From: Desulfoluna sp. | GTDB lineage: Bacteria > Desulfobacterota > Desulfobacteria > Desulfobacterales > Desulfolunaceae | Assembly (NCBI RefSeq): GCF_030145185.1 | Contig: NZ_JAQYWB010000004.1 | Location: forward strand, 1 to 64,000 | Direction of reading: 5' to 3' | DNA length: 64,000 nt | Shown: in pieces, positions 17,245-26,936 of the stretch | How the letters are laid out: every line of letters starts with the position of its first letter | Numbering within the stretch: the stretch's first letter is position 1 | The notes under the pieces: model-generated | The model's input: only the letters and a program-made list of their open reading frames with translations | Told to the model about the DNA's origin: nothing | Database searches by the model: none | Translations under genes and position numbers: made by a program

Positions 17245-17544
17245 CTACAGCCATATTTCTTCTATACATAGGGTTTTAAACAGAAATCGTCGTTTCCAGG
17301 AGATGAGGATGGGGCATCGATGCGCCTTGACCTCCGGTGTATACCAGACGGTGATGCCGTCGATTTCAGTTTCCTGGTAGCCTTTTTTGCTGAGAGGTGT
17401 GCCTCGACGAACCGCCGGGGTGAGCTTGGATGCTTGGCGGGCGGGGCCTCAGCCGCTGCAGCCCTTTTTGATGACCATTCGAATGGTGATGGCGTCACCC
17501 CGTGTTTGAAGGGTACGCCTGGCGTCTTGAGTGAACTGCAACAT
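17245..17544 (-). CDS. HesB/IscA-like selenoprotein with in-frame UGA (candidate)
   Basis: Reading through one in-frame TGA (17451-17449, codon 32) gives 99 residues: an IscA/HesB-like start, IRMVIKKGCSG-U-GPAR, then EIDGITVWYTPEV and a short tail ending at TAG. GCSG is the first cysteine motif of A-type iron-sulfur carriers. A HesB-like family with selenocysteine is known from Desulfobacterota and Geobacter (TIGR01911). GGGAG lies 7 bases before the ATG. Downstream of the TGA a stem CCGCC/GGCGG begins after 8 bases with an inner AGC/GCT stem, placing its loop about 17 bases from the UGA, in the range for a bacterial SECIS. The C-terminal CGC motif of IscA is missing, so it is not a standard carrier. 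Confidence 0.7.
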
Positions 17545-18019
17545 CTGTGTCTCCCTTCATGTTTTTGTTCGGGTTCGATTCTCAGGCCATTTTAATTCAT
17601 AAAAAATCCGGGGTGATGATTGATCGTGTCTCTTCCGTTGGCATTTATACGCTCATGGAGGGGAGATGTCGACCCTCTGAACGAAGGGAGGAGGCTGCCT
17701 GTTTATGCGAAGCCGACTGTTTTTTTCAGGCGCGTATAAAGTTCCCTGTCCACTGTGCCGATGACTGATACACCAGGGCCGGTAAAAGATGTTTCGTTTT
17801 TGATTGGTGGTGTGTGTTGGATGGCTAAGTTGGGCGTCATAACCTCTGTTTCGGGTTTTATGTCGTTCGGTGAGACGCCTCCACATCACGATCAGTGATA
17901 CTTTTTCAGGGACCCTGAGACATGAGAAATAGGCAGAAACACCTACGTTGGGGGGGGACCTTCCAGCATCGCAGTTTGAATGGTGCCGGATCCGGCAATT
18001 TGAAATGGAGGATGAAACG
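17545..18019. other. Divergent intergenic region upstream of the chemoreceptor
   Basis: It lies between the minus-strand selenoprotein gene and the plus-strand chemoreceptor. Around 17,655-17,740 the sequence can form several hairpins. I compared it with cyclic-di-GMP (GEMM) riboswitches, but the required CAGGGCAAACC and ACGCAAAGCC parts are not there. No gene is supported. Confidence 0.35.
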
Positions 18020-20398
18020 ATGTTTGCGTCTGTAAGTCTCAGAAAAAAGTTGATTGCAGGATTTTCTTTAATGGTGGGGGTCCTGCTTGTGGTGGGCTTG
18101 ACCGGTTTTTTTAGCTTGAATCGCGTCATCCAACAGGCCAATCAGGGGTACATGACCCTGGAACTGGATGCGGAGCTTAATGCCCTGGCCGGTGAGCAGA
18201 TGGGCTATGCCAGGGATGGCAAGTCAGAGCAGTTTGAGGCCTTGAACGTCAGGCTGGAGACGGTAAAAGGAAAGGTGGAAGGCCTTCAGCAGGTTTTGGG
18301 CGATACCGGAGAGGTGAAAGAGCTCATCACTGGCAGGGCGCTGTATGCGAAGCATCTGGATTCCTTGAAAGCGGCCAAGGCGAAGAAAGAGGTGCTGCGT
18401 GGCGATTTGTTGAAAACCGCAGCCCAGGTGAAGGAGATGATGACTGCGGAGGCGGCACGTGTTGAGGAGGCCACCCGGCAGGAGGTGCTTGAAAACAGCA
18501 CGCACTATTTGAAAAAGAACGCATTTTCCGCCGTGCGTAATCTTGTGGATTCCGCACACGATGCGGTGATGGCCATGCATGGTGCCTCTCAATCCCGAGA
18601 CGTAGCCCTGTCTGTGGTGCGAAAGATGCACTTTGCCGGGGGAAACTACTTTTTTGTGATGCAGCCCGATTTTACCCTTGTGGCGCACGGTGCCAACCGC
18701 AAACTCGAGGGCATGGATTTTTCCAAAATTCGTGACAAGAAAACCGGGAAGACCTTTATGGTGGATGTGGTCAAAGATGCCGTTAGAGATGGCTCCTCCG
18801 TGACAGAGTACTACTGGACCAAGCCGGGCATGGGGGAGTCGGCCTTCCCCAAGGTAACGGTGGCCCGCTATTATAAGCCCTGGGATCTTGTGATCTGCGC
18901 TGGGGTCTACCTGGATGACATCGAAACCGCCGGTCAAGAGCTCAATGGGGTGATTGAAAACGGTTTCAGGCGGCTGCAGGCCCTTGGCGAGGTGGAGGAA
19001 TCCCTTCTGGATGCCCGCCTGGGAGCCCTGTATTACCTGGCATTCCACACCGATCCCGGAAAGGTCAATGCGGCCCTGACAACGCTGATGGACATGGAGG
19101 CAGCCACCGAAACCGTGAAGGTGTCAGCCGGTGAGTATCTGGCCACCTGGACCGACTATGTCTCTCAGGATGAAGATGAGGTGAGTACCGGTAAAGAGGC
19201 CAGAGGGGTTCTTGGGAAAGCTTCGGTGCTCATGCATGACATGGCGGTGAAGGCCAATAAAGCCTTCGGTGAATCGGCGGCTTCGGGGAAAACCGTCATT
19301 GTGATCTTTATTCTTGTGGGGGGACTCCTTGCGCTGGGAGCGGCCATGGCCCTTATTGTCTCTATAACGACGCCCTTGAAACAGGCCAGTTCCATGCTGC
19401 AGGATATTGCGGAAGGGGATGGCGACTTGACCCAGCGTCTTACGGTGGCAAGTCGGGATGAATTGGGCGACATGGCTCACTGGTTCAACCTCTTCGTAGA
19501 AAAACTTCAGCTGATGATCAAAGAAATTGCCGGAAACTCTGAAACGCTCTCGGGGTCTTCAAACGGGCTGACGCAGCTGGCGGGTCAGATGGCTCAGGGG
19601 TCGGAGGCTTCATCGGCCAAGGCCCATACCGTGGCCGCTGCCTCCGAGCAGATGAGCTGCAACATGGACGATGTGGCGAGGGAGACGGAGTTGTCAGCAG
19701 GCAATATCAACTCCATGGCCTCGGCCACGGAGGAGATGACCTCGACCATCGGTGAGATTGCCCAGAATTCTGAATCGGCGCGCACCATCACCGGGGAGGC
19801 CGTCACACAGGCTCGGCGAGCGAAAGAGAAGGTGGGTGATTTAGGGGATGCCGCCATGGAGATCGGGAAAGTGACCGAGACCATCGGAGAAATTTCCGAG
19901 CAGATTAATCTTCTGGCTTTAAACGCGACCATTGAGGCGGCCCGGGCCGGGGACGCCGGCAAAGGGTTTGCCGTGGTGGCCGATGAGATCAAAGAGCTGG
20001 CCAAGCAGACGGCGGTGTCGAACCAGGAGATCCGGGAGCGGATTGGTGAGGTGCAGGCCACCACTGGCGATACCGTCTCGGAGATTGACGCCATTGCAGA
20101 CGTGATTGACAAGGTGAATCAGATCGTCATCACCATTGCCGCCGCCATCGAAGAGCAATCTGTCACCACGGCTGAAATATCAGGCAATATCAACCAGGCC
20201 TCGTCGGGAATTCAAACGGTTACCGAAAAGATTCTGGAAAGTACCGGTGTCTCCCGGGATATGGCCCGAGAGATCTCTGACGTCAACGCCACGGCAGGGG
20301 AGATGTCTGAGGTCAGTACCCAGGTAAATACCAACGCCGCAGAGCTTCAAGGCCTTGCAGATCAACTGACGTCCCTGGTGGGACGATTTAAAGTGTAG
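18020..20398 (+). CDS. Methyl-accepting chemotaxis protein
   Basis: This 792-residue transmembrane chemoreceptor has a first membrane helix (about 13-35) and a long periplasmic region that includes a Cache module (about 180-300, [16 protein letters not shown] and [19 protein letters not shown]). A second helix at about 425-447, a HAMP domain (about 450-500) and a cytoplasmic coiled coil follow. The signalling tip [21 protein letters not shown] is intact and would bind CheA/CheW. No pentapeptide CheR tether is seen at the end (LVGRFKV). I chose ATG 18020, preceded by GGAGG, rather than the upstream in-frame codon at 17948. No other chemotaxis gene is adjacent. Confidence 0.9.
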   Translation: MFASVSLRKKLIAGFSLMVGVLLVVGLTGFFSLNRVIQQANQGYMTLELDAELNALAGEQMGYARDGKSEQFEALNVRLETVKGKVEGLQQVLGDTGEVKELITGRALYAKHLDSLKAAKAKKEVLRGDLLKTAAQVKEMMTAEAARVEEATRQEVLENSTHYLKKNAFSAVRNLVDSAHDAVMAMHGASQSRDVALSVVRKMHFAGGNYFFVMQPDFTLVAHGANRKLEGMDFSKIRDKKTGKTFMVDVVKDAVRDGSSVTEYYWTKPGMGESAFPKVTVARYYKPWDLVICAGVYLDDIETAGQELNGVIENGFRRLQALGEVEESLLDARLGALYYLAFHTDPGKVNAALTTLMDMEAATETVKVSAGEYLATWTDYVSQDEDEVSTGKEARGVLGKASVLMHDMAVKANKAFGESAASGKTVIVIFILVGGLLALGAAMALIVSITTPLKQASSMLQDIAEGDGDLTQRLTVASRDELGDMAHWFNLFVEKLQLMIKEIAGNSETLSGSSNGLTQLAGQMAQGSEASSAKAHTVAAASEQMSCNMDDVARETELSAGNINSMASATEEMTSTIGEIAQNSESARTITGEAVTQARRAKEKVGDLGDAAMEIGKVTETIGEISEQINLLALNATIEAARAGDAGKGFAVVADEIKELAKQTAVSNQEIRERIGEVQATTGDTVSEIDAIADVIDKVNQIVITIAAAIEEQSVTTAEISGNINQASSGIQTVTEKILESTGVSRDMAREISDVNATAGEMSEVSTQVNTNAAELQGLADQLTSLVGRFKV

Positions 20399-20401
20399 CC
20401 G

Positions 20402-20437
20402 ACTGCCCTCCCCCATTTTCTTTGTGGGGGAGGGCAT
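20402..20437 (+). terminator. GC-rich hairpin after the chemoreceptor gene
   Basis: GCCCTCCCCC and GGGGGAGGGC form a perfect 10-bp stem, but only a weak T content follows. It probably ends transcription from both sides of the convergent gene pair. Confidence 0.55.
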
Positions 20438-20521
20438 CTATTGCCACCCGTCTTTCCCCCCCCCATGGCACCCTGTCAGGTTCTTTTTCGGGCTGACACC
20501 TTCTCTCTTCCCTGATCCCAA

Positions 20522-21241
20522 TCAATGCAGTGTTCTGTCTCCTTCCGGCCCCTCATCGCTGTATATTTTTTCTTTCGTCACCCAGGCGGCGGCGGTGAAA
20601 ATATAGAGACTGAAAAAGATGTTGCAGATGACGGTGACTGCCGTGGCCACGGTGTTGTTTCCGATGGCGGGGAGAAGCGCCGGCAGAATGGTTCCCTCAA
20701 AGAGAAAGACCAGGACGCTTAAGAAAATAAGAAAGAGGGAATCGGAGACATTTCCAAAAAGACATTTGATGCCGGTGAAGACCGCATGTTTGGGCTGGCC
20801 GGTGATAAAGGCCAGGGGGAAGATATAGATGGGAAGAATTTTTAAGGTGATCATGATGGTAAAAAAAAGGGCCTGGTTGTTCTGGGGGAAGAAGAGGGCG
20901 GAGAGGATGACAAATATCGGGGTGACAATGATGATGAGGATCAGGGTGGTCAGGAGGTAAACGGGCAGATGCTTTTTGATGAGCTCTGGTGCGGACAGGG
21001 GGCGGGTCCCAAAGATCCCCTCGATGATGCGTCCCAGAAAAAAGGACATGACCACATAGCTCAGACCGGTGGAGACGGCAAACTGCGCGATCAGTAAATT
21101 CTGCATCTCCTCTCCGCGTCTCATGCCGGCAAAGAAGATGTCGAGAAAGAGGGTGAGGGCGATGAAACCGATGATATATCGAGCCAGGGGGACAATGGCG
21201 TTGATGACTCGCTTTGCATCGTGAAATCCGTATATTTGCAT
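20522..21241 (-). CDS. Multi-pass membrane protein of unknown function
   Basis: This 239-residue protein has about six hydrophobic segments (near 18-40, 50-72, 90-115, 125-150, 160-185, 200-225). It looks like a small integral membrane protein with the general look of YIP1-type proteins, but I do not recognise a family-specific motif. ATG 21241 has GGAG 8 bases upstream; an in-frame TTG at 21256 is less likely. It is transcribed after the CNNM-domain gene, with about 75 bp between them, and ends facing the chemoreceptor gene. Confidence 0.55.
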   Translation of the reverse strand: MQIYGFHDAKRVINAIVPLARYIIGFIALTLFLDIFFAGMRRGEEMQNLLIAQFAVSTGLSYVVMSFFLGRIIEGIFGTRPLSAPELIKKHLPVYLLTTLILIIIVTPIFVILSALFFPQNNQALFFTIMITLKILPIYIFPLAFITGQPKHAVFTGIKCLFGNVSDSLFLIFLSVLVFLFEGTILPALLPAIGNNTVATAVTVICNIFFSLYIFTAAAWVTKEKIYSDEGPEGDRTLH

Positions 21242-21316
21242 GGATGGCGGCTCCAAATTTTAGGCTCATGTGAAAGGTGTTTGACCTGTTTTATGCAGAG
21301 GGTCACGGCGTTGGGG

Positions 21317-22336
21317 CTATGTGGTGGGCCGATCCGCGATGCCGCGCAGAAGCCGTCCGAGAATGTCCGCACCGGTGATGACCTTTTTTGTCTCGCCCCA
21401 TAAAAGGATGAGATCATCGTCAATGACATCGTCGTCGGATCGTTCGGGGTGGACTTTCAGTTTGGTGAGTACCGATCCCAGGGCCGTGGTGCCGTCTGAG
21501 GTGAGGATAGGACGGTGGCAGTGGACCATGGGTTGAATGGGTCTCGTGTGAAACAGGGCGCTCCGGAGAAAGCTGTCGGAATTAAGGGCCAGCTTGGGAT
21601 ACCCGCTGTCATCAATGAGGATGATCCATTTTTTCCCTGAAGACTCGATCTGATCAATAAAATCCTCGAATGCCGGGGTCCCGGAGGCCGGGAAAACGGG
21701 CATGCCGTCTTGAAAAGGCAGTGGAATGATGCTCTTGGGGTCGATGAGTTCTCCCTCCTGGGCGAGGGGGATATCGTCTAAGGCCAGAAAATTCAAGGCG
21801 CCTTTGCCTTCGACGGGGTCGATGTCGGACTGGTCCGATTTCATGTGCATGGTGATGAGCTTCTGCATGTCACGCTCACCCAGATAATGGATGGATTCTT
21901 TGCCGAGCCACTGGTCCAGGAGTAAGGCGCAGGGCTTGGCCACCAGAAAGAGGAGGCATTGGTAGACACGCAGGAGGGGGGAGAACCAGTAGGCCATCTT
22001 GAGGGCGTGCCTGGAGAAATAAGCCTGGGGGATAATCTCGCCCAGAAAGGTGATAAGCACCGTTGAGAAGAGAAAGGCTGTGAGGCCCGCCATCACGGAG
22101 TTGGCCAGAAGGGCCAGCAGCACGTTGATGCCCACGTTGCCCCAGAGGATGGTGGTGAGAAGAAAATTGGAATCTTTGCGAAGTTTCAAGACTCGCAGGG
22201 CGTGCTTGTTGCCCTGGGATGCTTCGATTTCCAGACGGAGTTTGCTGATACTGAAAAAGGCCAGATTGAGCCCTGAAAAGACGGCGGACTGCGTGATACA
22301 GAACGCGATGCCCGCCCAAATTATACCATCTATCAT
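21317..22336 (-). CDS. CNNM/DUF21 transmembrane-domain protein
   Basis: This 339-residue protein has an N-terminal DUF21/CNNM membrane domain (about 1-165) recognised by SGLNLAFFSISKLRLE and FLGEIIPQAYFSRHA, the latter matching the E-I-x-P motif of CorB/CorC-type magnesium and metal transport proteins. The C-terminal region (about 200-330) is in the place of a CBS pair but is divergent, and a cytosolic regulatory role is likely. No CorC_HlyC domain is evident. It may handle divalent cations, but the substrate cannot be assigned. It is on the minus strand with the unknown membrane protein downstream. Confidence 0.75.
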   Translation of the reverse strand: MIDGIIWAGIAFCITQSAVFSGLNLAFFSISKLRLEIEASQGNKHALRVLKLRKDSNFLLTTILWGNVGINVLLALLANSVMAGLTAFLFSTVLITFLGEIIPQAYFSRHALKMAYWFSPLLRVYQCLLFLVAKPCALLLDQWLGKESIHYLGERDMQKLITMHMKSDQSDIDPVEGKGALNFLALDDIPLAQEGELIDPKSIIPLPFQDGMPVFPASGTPAFEDFIDQIESSGKKWIILIDDSGYPKLALNSDSFLRSALFHTRPIQPMVHCHRPILTSDGTTALGSVLTKLKVHPERSDDDVIDDDLILLWGETKKVITGADILGRLLRGIADRPTT

Positions 22337-22472
22337 GTGAGGTTACTTTTGTGGGGTGATGGGTTAAGCAGGCGGAAAAAGTGCCTGCCAGGAAGCGTCG
22401 GACCGAGGTCTTCATCGGCCCGACCTTACAAGATAATCATATTTTAACCGTTTCTTCCAGAGGATTTAACAT

Positions 22473-24350
22473 TTATGCGTGATCGCCCCTCAGGCTGAGG
22501 ACCCGATTGTGCAAGCCCTCGGCGGTGGCCTGCTCCGGGGCGACGGGATCGCCCACGGTAAAGTGGATTTTTGAGTAGAGACGTCGGGGGCGTTTCGCAA
22601 GGGCTGTTCCGTCCTTGTGACTGAAAAAACTCCCCCAAAGTCCTTTCAAAGCCGTGGGAACGACAGGGACCGGGGTGCGCTCGATGATTTTTTCGATGCC
22701 GCTCTTAAAGACGTCGATCTCTCCGGTGCGGGTTAGTTTGCCTTCGGGGAAGATGCAGATTACCTCGCCGGCTTCCAGCTCTTCTGCGATGCGGTGAAAG
22801 GCATTTTCATACGTCTCCGGGTCCTTGCGTCGGGAGGTGATGGGGATGGTTTTGCCCGTGCGGAAGATAAAGTTGAGGACGGGGATGCCGAAGATGCCCT
22901 TGTCCATGACGAACCGGACGGGTCGTCTGCAGCAGCTCCCGATGATCAGGGCGTCCATGTAGCTGACGTGGTTGCAGACGATGACAGCCGCCCCTTCGCT
23001 GGGGATTTTTTCCAGGTTTTCGTGGTGGATGCGATAAAAAAGGTGGGTGATGACCCAGACGAGGCAGCGCATGGTGAATTCAGGGACGAGGGTGTAGATG
23101 TACACGGCCACAGCGATGTTCATGAGGGTGATGGTAAGAAACAGGGTCGGAATGGAGAGGCCGAAGGGACCGAGAAAGAGGGCTCCCAGGATGGCCGCGC
23201 CGACCATGAAGAGGGCGTTTAAGATGTTGTTGGCCGCGATGACCCGGGATCGGTGGCTCGCTTCGCTGCGGGTCTGAACGATGGCAAAGAGGGGGACGAT
23301 GTAAAGACCACCGAAGATCCCGATGAGCACAAGATCCACGAGAATCGGGAGGCTGCCCCGGGTGCCCAGAAATGACAGGAGCGTGTGGGGTACTTCCGGG
23401 ACGGGCAGGCTGCCCATGAGGGCCAGGTGAATGCCGAAGAGGCTGAGGCCGATGGAACCGATGGGGACGAGGCCGTACTCCACTTTTTTGCCGGAGAGAT
23501 ACTCGCAGAGCATGGAGCCAGCGCCGATGCCGATGGAGAACATCGCCAGGAGCAGGGTGGCCACCCCTTCGGTGCTGTGCAGGACATTTTTTGTGTAGGC
23601 GGGGATCTGGGTCACATAGCAGGCACCCAGAAACCAGAACCAGGAGATGCCGAGGACGGAGAGGAAGACGGTCTTTTCTTTTTTTGCGTAGCCCAGGGTG
23701 CGCAGGGTCTGGCTGAAGATGTTCCAGCCGATGACAAGGTCCGGGCTGGCGGCCGGAGCCACAGGAATTTTGCGGCTGATCAGCCACCCGGCCAGGGCGG
23801 TGACGACGACGGCCGTGGCGGAACACAGGGTGGGCAATTGGATCAGGATGCCTCCGGCGATGGTGCCGGCGAGGATGGCCACAAAGGTGCCCATCTCCAC
23901 GAGGGCGTTGCCGCCGATGATTTCAGTGCTGTCCAGGTGCTGGGGCATGATGCTGTACTTCACCGGGCCGAAAAAGGCGGACTGGGTCCCCATCAGGAAG
24001 AGCAGGGATAGAAGCGCGGGGGTGCTGCCCATCATCAGGGCGGCGGCTCCAGCGCTCATGATACCGATCTCCGCCAGCTTGATCCGGCGGATCAGGAATC
24101 CCTTTTCGTATTTGTCGGCGATCTGACCGGCCAGGGAGGAAAAAAGAAAGAAGGGGAGGATAAAGAGCCCGGCGGCCAGGTTCATCAGGATATCGGTCTG
24201 GCCGGGCTGGGTGGCCCGAAAGGCCAGGAGCAGCATGAGGACGTTTTTAAAGATGTTGTCGTTAAAGGCCCCTGCGAACTGGGTCCAGAAAAAGGGGGCG
24301 AAACGCCGGGTCTTAAGAAGGCTTGAAGGGGCGTGGTCATTTTGCGGCAT
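22473..24350 (-). CDS. MFS lysophospholipid flippase-acyltransferase fusion (LplT-PlsC type)
   Basis: This 625-residue fusion has an N-terminal half (about 10-410) that is a twelve-helix major facilitator like LplT, starting with the family feature FWTQFAGAFNDNIFKN. The C-terminal half (about 430-610) is a PlsC acyltransferase with NHVSYMDALI (HX4D) and IFPEGKLTRTG (FPEG). It probably flips lyso-phospholipids inward and re-acylates them. The acyl-ACP synthetase domain found in longer Aas fusions is absent. I chose ATG 24350, with GGAG 5 bases upstream, over ATG 24386. It is minus-strand, with a long repeat-rich gap upstream. Confidence 0.88.
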   Translation of the reverse strand: MPQNDHAPSSLLKTRRFAPFFWTQFAGAFNDNIFKNVLMLLLAFRATQPGQTDILMNLAAGLFILPFFLFSSLAGQIADKYEKGFLIRRIKLAEIGIMSAGAAALMMGSTPALLSLLFLMGTQSAFFGPVKYSIMPQHLDSTEIIGGNALVEMGTFVAILAGTIAGGILIQLPTLCSATAVVVTALAGWLISRKIPVAPAASPDLVIGWNIFSQTLRTLGYAKKEKTVFLSVLGISWFWFLGACYVTQIPAYTKNVLHSTEGVATLLLAMFSIGIGAGSMLCEYLSGKKVEYGLVPIGSIGLSLFGIHLALMGSLPVPEVPHTLLSFLGTRGSLPILVDLVLIGIFGGLYIVPLFAIVQTRSEASHRSRVIAANNILNALFMVGAAILGALFLGPFGLSIPTLFLTITLMNIAVAVYIYTLVPEFTMRCLVWVITHLFYRIHHENLEKIPSEGAAVIVCNHVSYMDALIIGSCCRRPVRFVMDKGIFGIPVLNFIFRTGKTIPITSRRKDPETYENAFHRIAEELEAGEVICIFPEGKLTRTGEIDVFKSGIEKIIERTPVPVVPTALKGLWGSFFSHKDGTALAKRPRRLYSKIHFTVGDPVAPEQATAEGLHNRVLSLRGDHA

Positions 24351-24457
24351 GGGGTCTCCTATGTTACCGGGTTGAGGTCTATGCATACCACAGTGGGCTG
24401 CTTTTCACCGGCTGTTTTTTATTCGCTTATTGAAAACCCAGGGCCGAGGGCAATGCT

Positions 24458-24553
24458 TAAAAAAGTATAACTATTCGGCTCCTAAAAAGCCTCTGGCGGC
24501 AAGGGTGGCGAAGCCACTTAGGCAAAACACCTTGAAAGCAGGTTGCGAATGCG
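24458..24553 (-). repeat. Dispersed palindromic repeat (long form)
   Basis: It contains CTGGCGGCAAGG, GCCACTTAGG and ACCTTGAAAGCAGGTTGCG, which match in reverse orientation the blocks ending at 25,228 and 49,586. Confidence 0.7.
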
Positions 24554-24696
24554 TTTTGCCCCCTTGTCACGGCGTAGCCGGAGGCGAAGGGTCAAATCAC
24601 ATCCGCTTTTAAGATGAAATTTAATCAAGGTTATTTTGTAAAACCTGTTTGTTAAACGTTTCGTAACTATTCAGCTATCCATTTATGGCTCCGGTC

Positions 24697-25048
24697 TGAC
24701 AGCACCCTACGCTTTTCGTCTTTCCCGCGCAGGCGGGAATCCATGTATGAAAATCCGTATGGCCCTCATTTTTGTAATGACGTACCGGGTGGATGCGTAG
24801 GGTGCGCCGTGCGCACCGTCAGGCGTATCGTAAACCGGAAACACCGCATTTTGAAATAAGACTCGTGGTCATCGTTAATTTGGGAGGCCGATGGTCCTCT
24901 CTACGGTAGAAGGTGCGGGAGCCGCACCCTACGCGGTGATGAAAAGACGTGACGTATTGGCATTTGAATCTTTCTGTCATTTGCCTCGAACGACCTGGCG
25001 AAGGCAAGCTGAATAGTTACAACTTTTCAAAGCTTTGGCCCCCGGAGT
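24697..25048 (+). repeat. Composite repeat block, copy 1 (inverted copy near 57.6 kb)
   Basis: It starts near AGCACCCTACGCTTTTCGTC, contains TTCCCGCGCAGGCGGGAA and GGGAGCCGCACCCTACGC, and ends in the palindromic repeat. The reverse complement is found at 57,565-57,884 with good identity apart from a deletion of about 28 bp, and its outermost part again at 58,115-58,195. Confidence 0.85.
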
Positions 25049-25228
25049 TATTCCGGTTAAAGTCAACCCGTGAATTGACACGGAAGCACCGACAGGTCAT
25101 GCACTTGCGACATCCGTTGTCCCCCCTCACCCGTCACGCGAATGCGGACGCGAGGTGCCCAGAGTACCGCCAGCCGTAGAGCATTCGCAAACCCGCTTTC
25201 AAGGTGGCACCACCTTGCCGCCGGAGGC
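25038..25228 (+). repeat. Composite repeat block, second type, copy 1
   Basis: It begins GGAGTTATTCCGGTTAA, passes CACTTGCGAC and CACGCGAATGCGGACGC, and ends CCCGCTTTCAAGGTGG...CCTTGCCGCCGGAGGC. The same order is found at 49,395-49,586. Confidence 0.8.
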
Positions 25229-25241
25229 ACACATGGAGTTG

Positions 25242-26762
25242 TTACGACGCGTTTATTTGAAAAAAAGCCGCGTGGTTGGAGTTGAAGACCGGGGGGTCTC
25301 CGTGGACGATGGGGGCGATGAGGGGGTGTTTCTTGAACTCTTTTTCCAGAAAGTGGCGGATAAGAGAGCGGTTCCACCCCAGGGGGTGTTTGAATTCGCT
25401 GTAGAGGGTGAGGTCTCCGTCATAGAAGGAGCTGGTGTCCAGGGTCTTGGCCTCGGGGGCGAAGTAGGGGAGGTTGAAGACGGAGAGGTTCAAGAAACCG
25501 ATCTTCTCGTGGTGGGTCACCACGAAGTCCATGGTTTTCCGGGCGGCGGCTTCGGTCTCGGACGGGGTGCCGAAGAGGAGGTAAACGTAGGTCTGGATGC
25601 CCACCCTGTGCAGGGCCTCAAGGGCGCGGGACACGAGGCTTAACTCGACCCCTTTGTTCATCTCGGTCAGGACGTCGGCGTCCCCGGATTCGATGCCGAG
25701 TTTGAGCATCCGGCATCCCGACGCTTTCAAGGCCCGGCAGAAGTTTTCATCGGTGAGGTGGGGTGTTACTCGGGCAAAGGCGTACCAGGGGGTGTTGAAT
25801 CCGCTGGCAAAGAGTTTTCGTAAGAAGGCCGGTCCCACGGAGTTGTCTACGATGTGGACCAGAGTGGGCTTCAAGGTTTCCACCAGGGTGCATAGCTGTT
25901 CCACGGCGGTGTCGGTCTGTACCGGGGTGTAGGGGTTTTTCTCCGCCCGTTCCGGGCAGAAGGTGCACTTGCGCCACCAGCAGCCCCCGGCGGCACAGAA
26001 AGGGAGAATAAAGCCCGGTGACAGGTAGGGGAGATCCTTGAAATCATCGTAGTCCGGGAGGTAATGTTTCCGGTCCGGTTCTACGTGAAAGAGGCTCAGG
26101 AGTGCGTGCTCCCCTTCTCCGGGGATCATGTGGTCCACAAGGCCTGTAAAGGGGTTTTCCCATTCCGGCATGCGCATCCACGAGGTGACGAGCCCCCCTC
26201 CCAGGACAATGCGGACATGGGGATAGCTGGCTTTCAGGTGGCCGATGAGGGCAAAGGTGCTGAGGGCCTGGTTGAGGTAGTTCATGGAGAGGCCCACGGT
26301 GGTGAGGCCTCCGCACTCTGTCTCCAGTTCTTTGAGTCGCGATTTAAAATACGGAAAGTAGACGTTGGCTTCCGGGGTGTTCGCGGCCTCCATGAGGTCT
26401 GCGCTTTTTACCGACGAGAGGGCATCGCTTTTGTAGTTGGCAATGGAGGCGATGGCGCTGTACCCTTCGGAGGCCACTTTCAACACCCGGTTGGTGTCCA
26501 GTACGGCGTTGCGGTACCGGTCGATGTTTCCGTATCCGGCCGAGGTGGTGAGCAGGTCGAGGTTGTGCGCTTTTCGATGGATCGCCCGAGTGCTCCAGCG
26601 GTCTTCGGCCGTCACCTCTTTTTCAAAAAGGTATGTGAACCCTTCCAGGCTCATGTCCACGGATTTCGTGGTGATGCCGTGGTGGCGCAGTGCCCCGGCA
26701 AGCCGGGCGATACCCGCCGGGGGCTCGCTGATCTTGGCTGCGGGGGGGTAGAGAAAGAGCAT
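25242..26762 (-). CDS. B12-binding-type radical SAM protein with CX4CX2C cluster motif
   Basis: This protein of about 506 residues has an N-terminal segment opening with MLFLYPPAAKISEPPAGIARLAG, typical of cobalamin-binding radical SAM enzymes, then LSMNYLNQAL and an IVLGGG strand. The radical SAM core follows from about 260. The iron-sulfur site is GGCWWRKCTFC, a CX4CX2C spacing instead of the common CX3CX2C; similar spacings occur in subgroups acting on peptides or natural products. The TIM-barrel motifs LKLGIESGD and YVYLLFGTPSE are intact. The substrate is unknown and no precursor peptide or partner was seen. The start is uncertain: a GTG at about 26,795 or the far ATG 26,858 are alternatives. 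Confidence 0.8.
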   Translation of the reverse strand: MLFLYPPAAKISEPPAGIARLAGALRHHGITTKSVDMSLEGFTYLFEKEVTAEDRWSTRAIHRKAHNLDLLTTSAGYGNIDRYRNAVLDTNRVLKVASEGYSAIASIANYKSDALSSVKSADLMEAANTPEANVYFPYFKSRLKELETECGGLTTVGLSMNYLNQALSTFALIGHLKASYPHVRIVLGGGLVTSWMRMPEWENPFTGLVDHMIPGEGEHALLSLFHVEPDRKHYLPDYDDFKDLPYLSPGFILPFCAAGGCWWRKCTFCPERAEKNPYTPVQTDTAVEQLCTLVETLKPTLVHIVDNSVGPAFLRKLFASGFNTPWYAFARVTPHLTDENFCRALKASGCRMLKLGIESGDADVLTEMNKGVELSLVSRALEALHRVGIQTYVYLLFGTPSETEAAARKTMDFVVTHHEKIGFLNLSVFNLPYFAPEAKTLDTSSFYDGDLTLYSEFKHPLGWNRSLIRHFLEKEFKKHPLIAPIVHGDPPVFNSNHAAFFQINAS

Positions 26763-26936
26763 GTCGGTTTGGGTGTTGCGTCTGGTTTGTGTCACTCGCC
26801 TACTCAATGTCAAAAGGTGTTGTAAAGGCCCGCGATCCTGTGAAGAACCGCCGGGCATGATATCATATCCGATGGGGTCATAACACAGGGCGTCGTTACT
26901 GAAAACAGTTTACCGGAAACGAGAGGAAGAGAGGCT

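Larger units (their letters stand above)
24351..25241. other. Repeat-filled intergenic region
   Basis: Nearly 0.9 kb without a gene. It is built from blocks of the dispersed palindromic family (24458-24553 and about 24635-24680), a composite block (24697-25048) that recurs inverted near 57.6 kb, and a block (25038-25228) that recurs near 49.4 kb. Short open frames inside are repeat-derived. Confidence 0.75.

Noticed and set aside
17262-17498. 78-codon minus-strand frame overlapping the HesB-like gene
   Set aside because: It is a different frame from the conserved one and lacks any conserved motif.
17650-17760. Possible cyclic-di-GMP riboswitch upstream of the chemoreceptor
   Set aside because: A GEAAGCC-like fragment is present, but the conserved CAGGGCAAACC and the receptor loop are missing.
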